From Candidatus Cloacimonadota bacterium (GTDB lineage Bacteria; Cloacimonadota; Cloacimonadia; Cloacimonadales; Cloacimonadaceae), in assembly GCA_023228285.1 (NCBI GenBank), contig JALOBM010000004.1, positions 1 to 64,000 of the forward strand: a stretch of 64,000 nucleotides of DNA, in the 5' to 3' direction. The position numbers were made by a program, and so were the translations under genes. This document shows, in pieces, positions 55,744 through 62,497 of this stretch. The first letter of the stretch is position 1. Each line of letters starts with the position of its first letter. Below the pieces are notes generated by a model. The model searched no databases. It had not been told where the DNA came from and was given only the letters and a program-made list of their open reading frames with translations.

Positions 55744-55793
55744 ATAACGCATGAGCGTATCCTGTCAGGCAGAATATAACGCTTTAGCGTTAT
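55744..55793. promoter_or_regulatory. Two repressor operators between the divergent genes
   Basis: ATAACGC-TTTA-GCGTTAT (55776-55793) is a perfect 7-base inverted repeat, and ATAACGC-ATGA-GCGTATC (55744-55761) is a near copy. Their centres are 32 bases apart, three helix turns. They lie between the starts of the S24 repressor and the small HTH gene, as in lambda-type switches. Confidence 0.75.
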
Positions 55794-55805
55794 GAAGGAT
55801 GATTG

Positions 55806-56459
55806 ATGGATTATAAGATGCTGCTAAATGAGCTGTTAAGCTCACTCAAACTTAGCAAAAAAAAGTTTGCCGAGCAGCTCGGATTGTCTCAGGGGAACGT
55901 GTCCGATTGGTTTAATCGGCCAGGATACCGCCCATCAATCGACGCCTTAAAACGAATAAGCGAAATCTACAATGTTAATCTCAACTGGCTCATCACCGGC
56001 AAGGGTGACATGTTTAATAGTACGCACGCGCGCGAGAATCCCCCTGGAGCCGGAGTCCTCACCATCCCGGTATATGCAGATATCGCAGCCGGCATTGGCA
56101 TTGAAGCTGAAGACCTCGAACCCACCGAATCCATTTCTATCCCCAGCGAAGCGATCACTAACATCCCAGGCCCCTTTTACTGCTTTCGCGTTAATGGGGT
56201 GTCAATGGAACCAGAGCTGCATACCGGAGATTATGCCATCATATCCGGCTGGCAGTTTGATGTGGATTACAATGGATACTTTTGCGCCTTCCGTTCAGTT
56301 GATGGTCTATTGATCAAACGTCTGGTCTATGATCACCGGTGCAAACGCTGTCTGCTTGTACCGGTCAACCCCACCCACCCAATCATTGAATACGATGAGC
56401 ACAGCCCCGACATTAAGATAATCGGACGCCTGGTCGCTGTGCTTCGCAAATACATATAG
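55806..56459 (+). CDS. S24/LexA-type phage repressor
   Basis: 217 aa. An N-terminal helix-turn-helix (LKLSKKKFAEQLGLSQGNVS, residues about 14-33) precedes a C-terminal S24 peptidase with catalytic Ser133 (GVSMEPELHTGD) and Lys171 (LLIKRLVY). An Ala-Gly pair at 95-96 is a plausible self-cleavage site. Such repressors autocleave on RecA activation and release phage genes. The ATG at 55806 has AAGGATG upstream. It probably binds the operators at 55744-55793. Confidence 0.88.
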   Translation: MDYKMLLNELLSSLKLSKKKFAEQLGLSQGNVSDWFNRPGYRPSIDALKRISEIYNVNLNWLITGKGDMFNSTHARENPPGAGVLTIPVYADIAAGIGIEAEDLEPTESISIPSEAITNIPGPFYCFRVNGVSMEPELHTGDYAIISGWQFDVDYNGYFCAFRSVDGLLIKRLVYDHRCKRCLLVPVNPTHPIIEYDEHSPDIKIIGRLVAVLRKYI

Positions 56460-56470
56460 CGAGGTTTATA

Positions 56471-56737
56471 GTGGAAGAAGTCATTCAAATAGTGTCAGTC
56501 ATTGTCGTAATTGTCGTTGTACTTGTCTATAGTCACAAGGAGAATCTCAAAAAGGATAAGGCGGTCACGATAACTTGTCCACGTTGTGGATACTCAGGAA
56601 CAAAGAACACTTATGCCGGTGCTGCCAGCAATGTTATAGGCTGTGTGTTGCTTTTGTTATTCTTGATCCCTGGCATATTCTACTATGCTATACTCGGTGG
56701 CAAGATAGTGTGCCCTCGGTGCAGAAACACGTTTTAA
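56471..56737 (+). CDS. Small membrane protein with split zinc ribbon
   Basis: 88 aa, GTG start with an upstream GAGG. There is one hydrophobic helix at about 6-20, then CPRCGYSGTKN, a second hydrophobic helix (VIGCVLLLLFLIPGIFYYAI) and CPRC near the end. The two CxxC pairs could form one zinc site across a membrane hairpin. It is 11 bases after the repressor, probably co-transcribed. Function unknown; possibly a lysogeny-expressed cargo protein. Confidence 0.65.
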   Translation: MEEVIQIVSVIVVIVVVLVYSHKENLKKDKAVTITCPRCGYSGTKNTYAGAASNVIGCVLLLLFLIPGIFYYAILGGKIVCPRCRNTF

Positions 56738-56992
56738 CTGGCATGGGGTATATCTTACCCATGTTTTGCCAAACTTTTGGCAAATCCCATTGATTATCAG
56801 TTTTTGCCAAATTGTTGTCACTCACCTCACCGCTATGTTTTTGCCAAATTGTTGTCACTCAACCTCCATTTCCCCCGTTTTTTGCCAAACTTCCTGTCAC
56901 CCCTGGTTTCAGTGGTATTCCCCTTTATTATAGCACCTTTGCACCACTTTTAACACTAATATATCTCTTGCCAAACTCCCTGTCACCCCATA
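56738..56992. other. Intergenic iteron-containing region of the insert
   Basis: Between the zinc-ribbon gene and the right repeat no gene is visible. The region is occupied by repeated TTGCCAAA/TGTCAC motifs, listed separately. Confidence 0.6.
56765..56986. repeat. Iteron-like array of TTGCCAAA...TGTCAC motifs
   Basis: TTTGCCAAA-CT-TTTGGCAAA is a palindrome at 56765-56784. Four direct motifs follow: TTGCCAAA at 56804, 56841, 56882 and 56968, each followed 12-13 bases from its start by TGTCAC. Starts are about 37-41 bases apart, with the last at twice that spacing. Such arrays can be replication iterons or cooperative regulator sites. Confidence 0.75.
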
Positions 56993-57089
56993 ATTAGATA
57001 AGCGATATTGTGCTTCTGAGAGATGGGAAATTGTCAGATAACAGGGTAAAATCCGGCTTGTTTGTTCAAAAGGAAAAATCAGACTATGT
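56993..57089. repeat. 97-bp direct repeat, right copy
   Basis: Perfect copy of 55385-55481. It marks the right boundary of the insert. Confidence 0.95.
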
Positions 57090-57443
57090 GCAATATGAGC
57101 ATAATAATGAGAGCCATTTACCAAAGAGAGCGGGTTAGCCTATAGGGAGTACATGTTTGAATGAGAGCTTTTATTACAACAGAGACTGAGTAATGTGGCA
57201 GCATCTGCTGAAAACAAAACAAGACAAGCAATCCTGAGACTGCCTGTCCTGTTTACTAAATTGAGGTTTATCTTACTAGGGAATAGAGATCAGTTTCTGC
57301 TTCTGGTGTTGCTTTCATAGTTTTTCTACTCGTCCTCTCCAGGATTCATCTCTACATAGAGAATCACTGCATTTCACGCAATAGCTATGTTGATAGTTGG
57401 CGTAATAGCCTTTGGAAAGCTGCTTATCAAGCTTATGGGAGGA
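57090..57443. other. Intergenic region, nothing recognised
   Basis: 354 bases between the right repeat and the 3' end of the TonB-receptor gene. I see no open frame, RNA gene or strong inverted repeat. Confidence 0.5.
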
Positions 57444-59300
57444 TTATCTCAGTATGTATTTAAGCCGCAGACTAAAGTCTCTTCCCGGTGCTGGAAAGCC
57501 ATATTCGGTTTGGTAGTTCTCATCGAGGATGTTTTGTAGGGCAAATTGTATCTCAAAGTTACGCCATTTCTTTTGGATACCGATCTCATGAGCAAAATAC
57601 GCCGGCAGCGAATGAAATTGTTCTATACTGTCCTGAGAATCCCGCTTACTGCGATATTCGGAGTTGCAGTGCAGTACAAAATCCCAGGGAAGCTGAATCC
57701 TATTGAGCAGCTCCATACTATGAGGAGCGCTGTCGCTAAGCTTGTAATCCCCCCGGTTTTGTAAAAGGGAATACTGCAATGTAGCATCCCAAATCTCAGC
57801 AATATTGCAGTTTAAAGAGATTTCTCCGCCATAACTTTGGTGCTTATAAATGTTCTCATAACGATTGTTGGTTCTATCGATCAGATTGCGCACATCGTTG
57901 AAATAAACACTTGTATCCAGCATGACCCTTGAGCCCAGATTGCGTTTGTGACTCAGTTCTACTTTTCTGGCTGAAGATGCTTTCAGATCTGGATTTCCGT
58001 TTTCTGCAGAAAACAACTGGCGCATCGTGGGTATGGAGCTGTTTATCCCCAGTGAAAGCATAGTGCTTACGTTGTCTTGATGATTCCAGATGATGGCAGC
58101 CGAAGGTTCCGGATGAAACCTGACCTGTTCAGATTTACTATGTCCAAAGAAAGCGATGCCCAGGCTGAGAGTGTAGCTAAGCGCAGCGTTGATGTCCGCT
58201 TCATACTGGGAGAATACACTGCCCACCAGCGCATGATTGTGTGTCCACTCGCGATAGTTGTTGTCATCTTTTCGCTTTACCTTTCGGTACTCCATCCTGC
58301 TACCGGTATTCCATACTCCCCTGGCTCTATGTTCATACACAGGGGCAAGACCGATATTGAAGGATTCCATACGTGAGGACAATTCAGGAATTTGATGGCT
58401 AGCGTCTCGAAAACGTTCGAAAGTATCACCCGCAGCGTCGAAATATACTTGCCCGCGTACGTTGCTGCTTAGCGAGCTAAAGAAATCCATGCCCAAGCTT
58501 GCATTTGCCCTGTACCAATCCTTGTAAGTGCCATAATCCCAAATATATATGGATGAAGGGATCTCTTTATATGGTATAGTAGTATAACCCAGGTTTACAC
58601 TCATTTCATGCAGATCATTCACCAGCCAATCGCCGGTTGCATCCATTTGCCAACTGCTTTGATAGTTATGATCCCTTAGCTTTCCATTCTCAAACACTGT
58701 GGGCTCAAAATCTTCGGATAGCGGATAAGGCCTGCGTTCATCCCGCATGATGCTGAACTTGTAGCGAAAATCTCCCAATCTCTGAGCTGAAGATATCCTC
58801 TGGGAGTTCACCAAATTGCGGGATAGTTTGCTTTCCAGAGCAAGGCGATAGGCGTCTTTGCTGCTGATCAGATTCACCACTCCACCCATGGTCGATGTGC
58901 CATACATGGCGCTGGCAGGTCCTTTTACAATGCGGATCTCGGCAATATCGTCGATCAGGATTTTTGAGAGGTCCACATTGCCGAAATATCCGCTATTCAG
59001 AGGTCTGCCATCGATCATTATCAAGTTCTCGTTCTTACGAAAGCCGCGTATCTTCAGATTACTCTCATCACGGGAACCGTAACTGATATTGAGACCTGGA
59101 CTTAGCTTGATGGCTTCGGAGATGCTGTCGCTGTTTTTCGGCTTTTGGATACTGCTAATGGATCCGATGCTGGCTTGAGGTCCCTCGGCAATTACCCTAA
59201 CCGGATGCAAATGATACTGCTTCAGCGAATCGGATTCGCTTCTAACAGAAAAGATCAGCATGGGAAATAGACCCATGCTGATCAGGATTATTCTCTTCAA
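57444..59300 (-). CDS. TonB-dependent outer membrane receptor
   Basis: 618 aa. A signal peptide (1-20) precedes the plug domain (about 45-150: SISEAIKLSPGLNISYGSRD, LKIRGFRKNENLIMIDGRPL, IRIVKGPASAMYGTSTMGGVVNLI), a 22-stranded barrel and a C-terminal aromatic strand (DFSLRLKYILR). It imports a ligand such as a metal complex or cofactor using TonB energy. It is in an operon behind a lipoprotein (ATGA overlap) whose leader is highly structured, so the ligand may be sensed by RNA. The ligand is unknown. Confidence 0.92.
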   Translation of the reverse strand: MKRIILISMGLFPMLIFSVRSESDSLKQYHLHPVRVIAEGPQASIGSISSIQKPKNSDSISEAIKLSPGLNISYGSRDESNLKIRGFRKNENLIMIDGRPLNSGYFGNVDLSKILIDDIAEIRIVKGPASAMYGTSTMGGVVNLISSKDAYRLALESKLSRNLVNSQRISSAQRLGDFRYKFSIMRDERRPYPLSEDFEPTVFENGKLRDHNYQSSWQMDATGDWLVNDLHEMSVNLGYTTIPYKEIPSSIYIWDYGTYKDWYRANASLGMDFFSSLSSNVRGQVYFDAAGDTFERFRDASHQIPELSSRMESFNIGLAPVYEHRARGVWNTGSRMEYRKVKRKDDNNYREWTHNHALVGSVFSQYEADINAALSYTLSLGIAFFGHSKSEQVRFHPEPSAAIIWNHQDNVSTMLSLGINSSIPTMRQLFSAENGNPDLKASSARKVELSHKRNLGSRVMLDTSVYFNDVRNLIDRTNNRYENIYKHQSYGGEISLNCNIAEIWDATLQYSLLQNRGDYKLSDSAPHSMELLNRIQLPWDFVLHCNSEYRSKRDSQDSIEQFHSLPAYFAHEIGIQKKWRNFEIQFALQNILDENYQTEYGFPAPGRDFSLRLKYILR

Positions 59301-60112
59301 TCTTCTCCCAGTTCCACTACTTGTCCAGTAAAACCGTCATATTGAGCGGGGAAGGTAAAGCTGATATCAGCTTTATCATTGTCGGCATTCATGTACAAAG
59401 GAATATCTGTCCCAAAATCCATATCAACCTTGATTCGGTCGATATACTTGAATTTCTTCATATTGTTCGGCAATTCTTCAAAAGATGGGAAAGTAGTCCT
59501 TTCACTTTGTAACAGATAGTATCCGTCAGCTATCTGTTCGGGAGTGTAGTCTTTACTATAACCATCTGAAGCCATCAGAGAGATGGTAGTGTATCCGCTG
59601 TGATCGCTTAGCAGGTCGCTTAGTTTAATTGCCTCTTCATCCACTCCATCATAGTTTGTGACAGTGTAAACGGGCAATTTCCCAAGCTCTTTATAATGGG
59701 AATTTCCCAAGCTGTCTACCACTACGATGCGACGATACAGGCGAATTGTGGTGGCATTCTTCACTTCGAAAGCTCCGGGTGTGGTGTCATCAAAGAACAT
59801 GGTTCTCAATTGGTTTGAAGGCACCATGAACCCGGTCTTGAAGACTGACCAGTCCAAGTCATATCCCGCTGTCTCTTCACGGTCTCTGGGGCTGAAACCG
59901 TCCGAGGCAACGATTTCATAATTGTAGAGATCTCTAAAGTCTGTGGGATCTTCTTCTGTAGGATCTGTGATTTCTTGCACCTGGGCAGTATCGATGAATT
60001 GATCAAGAAGATAGCCCAAAATCTCAGCATCGGTGCCGTTGTCTTTCTCGCTGCAAGCGCTGATGCTCAGCAGGAGAGCGATGGCAAACAGTACAAATAA
60101 GTACTTTTTCAA
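59297..60112 (-). CDS. Surface lipoprotein paired with the TonB receptor
   Basis: 271 aa from a TTG at 60112 that has GGAGG 8 bases upstream; an ATG at 60127 or a longer start at 60214 lies inside the structured leader. The signal peptide KKYLFVLFAIALLLSISAC ends in a lipobox, then a beta-rich domain with an acidic early segment (ITDPTEEDPTDFRDL) follows. No known family is recognised. By operon position it may capture the same ligand as the receptor. Confidence 0.7.
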   Translation of the reverse strand: MKKYLFVLFAIALLLSISACSEKDNGTDAEILGYLLDQFIDTAQVQEITDPTEEDPTDFRDLYNYEIVASDGFSPRDREETAGYDLDWSVFKTGFMVPSNQLRTMFFDDTTPGAFEVKNATTIRLYRRIVVVDSLGNSHYKELGKLPVYTVTNYDGVDEEAIKLSDLLSDHSGYTTISLMASDGYSKDYTPEQIADGYYLLQSERTTFPSFEELPNNMKKFKYIDRIKVDMDFGTDIPLYMNADNDKADISFTFPAQYDGFTGQVVELGED

Positions 60113-60250
60113 GGTAGTAACCTCCATATTTTTATTGGAGGCGGACGGATAGATACCGTCAGCCTTTCCAGTGGGAGGCATGGCCGTTTCCCGCCATACC
60201 CTATCGGTATTCATGCTTGCCGTAAACAGGTTTAGCCATGAATACTCGGC
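60113..60250 (-). promoter_or_regulatory. Structured 5' leader, riboswitch candidate
   Basis: Four stems lie in a row on the - strand: GTATTCATG/CATGAATAC (60207-60215 and 60237-60245, 21-base loop), GGTATGGC/GCCATGCC (60193-60200 and 60177-60184), GACGG/CCGTC (60144-60148 and 60156-60160), and CCTCCA/TGGAGG (60136-60141 and 60121-60126). The last pairs with the lipoprotein's SD GGAGG and would block translation. A GCCTCCC...CTGGAAAGG stretch faintly recalls the molybdenum-cofactor RNA from memory, but I cannot assign a class. Confidence 0.6.
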
Positions 60251-60314
60251 TTGAGTGCAAAACTGTTATGGTTTTAAAAGATGTCAAGAACAGAAGTTGC
60301 TGCGTTGTGTTCTT

Positions 60315-60405
60315 CGTACCTCTAGTGCGTTTTGAAAGCGGAAAATCGGAATTCGTACCGTAGCATTCCGATGCTAAGCCTTGTACCTCGTGCCTCTGGT
60401 GCGTT
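60315..60405. repeat. Direct repeats flanking an inverted repeat
   Basis: CGTACCTCTAGTGCGTT (60315-60331) and CGTGCCTCTGGTGCGTT (60389-60405) match at 15 of 17 bases. Between them ATCGGAAT (60345-60352) is the reverse complement of ATTCCGAT (60365-60372). Confidence 0.5.
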
Positions 60406-60762
60406 CCCGTTATTGCACCTCTCCTGATGTATCAATGTGCTGATATCAAATGTTACCCCTCACGAAGGCACGTAACATCAAATTGGACGGGACAGAGCCC
60501 CTTTGTATGCTCAAGCAGGTCAATTTCTCAAATGCACCTCAAGAACAACCTGAACACTACCCAAGCCCCGCTCAGGATGTCTTTGGGATACTCTTTGATT
60601 GCATAGTCCGGGTTAGTTATCAGAAACACTGCGAGATAAGTCGTGCAACTCCGTTTCTCTCAGATAGAGCATTGGAACTCAACCAGCTTGATATACTCTG
60701 CTTTTAAGACTAATTCTACAACTGACTTCCTCAATCGCGAAATTGTTTTGATCGATCACAAA

Positions 60763-60820
60763 ATTTCAAAGAGCCGCATAGCATGAGGTCGGTTCAAAGA
60801 CAGTTAGGCCTCTTTGAAAT
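60763..60820. repeat. 11-bp perfect inverted repeat
   Basis: ATTTCAAAGAG (60763-60773) and CTCTTTGAAAT (60810-60820) with a 36-base loop. No T-tail; function unknown. Confidence 0.5.
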
Positions 60821-61038
60821 CCATGCATACCTGATGTTGTCGCCCATGAAGGGCTCCATGCGTATTATTGCGCATTTATCGAGGGGCTCCGCTTCGCTTC
60901 GCACACTCGCTATGATCAGTTTCGCTCTCCGGGCTTTACCGGTAATCCTCCCAACATAAAAATCTGCGTGATTCCGCTCGATCAGCGTTATCAGTGTGCT
61001 ATTCATGCTATTCATCCTCTTTGCCTGTAGCAGTGCCG

Positions 61039-61100
61039 AAGCAGATATCATCGGGTTATCATCGAGTGAGCACTGCTTGATAACAGCATTATATCTACAT
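61039..61100. repeat. Palindromic intergenic repeat, copy C (inverted)
   Basis: Core 61044-61095 (52 bases). GATAT, GTTATCA and AGTG arms mirror CACT, TGATAAC and ATATC. Its centre reads TCGAGTGAGCACTGCT, the reverse complement of the centre of copy B apart from one base, so this copy is in the opposite orientation. Confidence 0.85.
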
Positions 61101-61217
61101 CACCACAGCCTAAAGTAGAGGGTTCGTTCAACTGGAAGAGATATTGGAGAATTGTAATGGGATAAAGAGTCCAAGTCCCTCACCAATATACTGAACGTGT
61201 GCCAGTGATAGTAAACT

Positions 61218-62492
61218 TCAATCCAAATAGTAGATAGCTTTGATGGGATCGATGCGAGAGGCTTTGATGGCGGGAAACAAACCTGAGATAAAGCCGATCA
61301 ACAGGGAAAAGAAAAGTCCGAGCAGTACTCCTGACAAGGGCAGATAGAGAGGGAAATGTAATACTTTTCCGATGCCTGAGACTAGAGCCCAAGCGATCAA
61401 TATCCCCGTGATAGCACCGAGTAAAGCCAATACGATAGCTTCGAAGATAAAATAGAAGAAGATATCATGTTCGGTGGCACCGATGCTTTTGCGGATGCCG
61501 ATCTCGGTCATACGTTCCTGGATTGAGATCAGCAGAGTGGAAAACAGTCCGATTCCACCTACGATCAATGAGATTGAGGCAATCGCAGATAGGGTGATGT
61601 TCCATTTCTTCATCTGATTATCGATCTCGGAAGAAATGTTCAACATCATCGCCCCGATATCCATGAAAGTAAAATTGGGATACATATTGTGGCGGGAAAG
61701 TAGAATCTGACGAGCTTTGGCCTTCATGGTCTCGAATGATTTGGCATTGTGGGCCTGAAGGTAGATTACGTGAACCTGTTTTCCGGTTGTAAACCGGTAA
61801 CTACCATATTTCAAGGGTACATAAACTGCCTGCAACTCACGATCCCGTTCCCAGGTATTAAAATTCATGCCACCGCTACTGTTCAGCTTGTCCGAGCCCA
61901 AAACTCCAATCACCCGGTATCGATGATCGCCGATAACCAGTTGTTCTCCCAAGGCATTGGAATCTGGAAAGTATTTTTCTGCGTATTTATATCCTAAAAT
62001 CGCAACTGGAAGTCCTTCTTCAGCTTCGATCGGGCTAAACATCCGTCCGTGGTCAAGGTTGTAGTTTTTGTTTGTAAAAAAGTAGTTTTCCGTAGCTTTC
62101 ACGGTTACATAATTGTCTTCATTACCAATGCGTTGCAGGCTGCTGGATTCCACCATGCCGTAGATGCCTTTGTAATCCAGTTCATTTTTCAGGGCGAAAT
62201 AATCGTCAAGATCAACCGGATTGACCAATTGTACCGCCCGCCGCTTTGTTTCTACGGCAGAACGTTGATTGGTGTGCCCAAGGCTGGCTCCGGCAGGGGC
62301 GATGATCACGGAGAAATTCCAGCCCATTCCTTCCATGTTTTTGTTGATCAGATCTTTTAGCGCATATACGCTGGAAAACATTGTAACCACCGCTATCACA
62401 CCGATCACAATGCCGATTGTGGTAAGGAAGCTGCGCATCTTGTGCGAAGCGATGCTTACAAGTGCGCTGCGGATTCCATCACCAATGTGCAT
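61218..62492 (-). CDS. MacB/FtsX-type ABC transporter permease
   Basis: 424 aa. A first transmembrane helix at about 18-42 is followed by a large periplasmic MacB core domain (about 45-275) and three C-terminal helices with the family motif RMTEIGIRKSIGATEHDI. Such permeases move lipoproteins, peptides or drugs using a separate ATPase, which is not in the window. It is 5 bases after the end of topA, so probably co-transcribed with it, an unusual pairing. Confidence 0.9.
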   Translation of the reverse strand: MHIGDGIRSALVSIASHKMRSFLTTIGIVIGVIAVVTMFSSVYALKDLINKNMEGMGWNFSVIIAPAGASLGHTNQRSAVETKRRAVQLVNPVDLDDYFALKNELDYKGIYGMVESSSLQRIGNEDNYVTVKATENYFFTNKNYNLDHGRMFSPIEAEEGLPVAILGYKYAEKYFPDSNALGEQLVIGDHRYRVIGVLGSDKLNSSGGMNFNTWERDRELQAVYVPLKYGSYRFTTGKQVHVIYLQAHNAKSFETMKAKARQILLSRHNMYPNFTFMDIGAMMLNISSEIDNQMKKWNITLSAIASISLIVGGIGLFSTLLISIQERMTEIGIRKSIGATEHDIFFYFIFEAIVLALLGAITGILIAWALVSGIGKVLHFPLYLPLSGVLLGLFFSLLIGFISGLFPAIKASRIDPIKAIYYLD

Positions 62493-62497
62493 ATAGC

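Larger units (their letters stand above)
55385..57089. mobile_element. 1.6-kb phage-like regulatory insert bounded by 97-bp direct repeats
   Basis: The repeat-to-repeat unit is 1,608 bases. It contains divergent Cro-like and S24 repressor genes, two shared operators, a small membrane zinc-ribbon gene and an iteron-like array. No integrase, transposase or replication protein is present, so it is either a degraded prophage, a satellite depending on another element, or a product of recombination. The classification as mobile is inference. Confidence 0.5.
60251..61217. other. Long intergenic region with repeats
   Basis: About 970 bases between the TonB operon leader and the permease gene. Open frames here (60450-60707 +, 60794-61051 -) lack SD and family character. 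It contains a direct-repeat/inverted-repeat cluster (60315-60405), an 11-bp inverted repeat (60763-60820) and palindrome copy C. Confidence 0.5.

Noticed and set aside
56765-56986. CRISPR array
   Set aside because: The repeats are short and imperfect, the spacing is irregular and there are no cas genes.
60113-60250. Cobalamin riboswitch
   Set aside because: The conserved B12-box sequences and overall architecture are not visible; kept as an unassigned structured leader.
60450-60707. 85-codon frame in the long intergenic region
   Set aside because: No SD and no family resemblance.
60794-61051. 85-codon reverse frame next to palindrome C
   Set aside because: No SD, composition unlike the neighbours, and it ends in repeat sequence.
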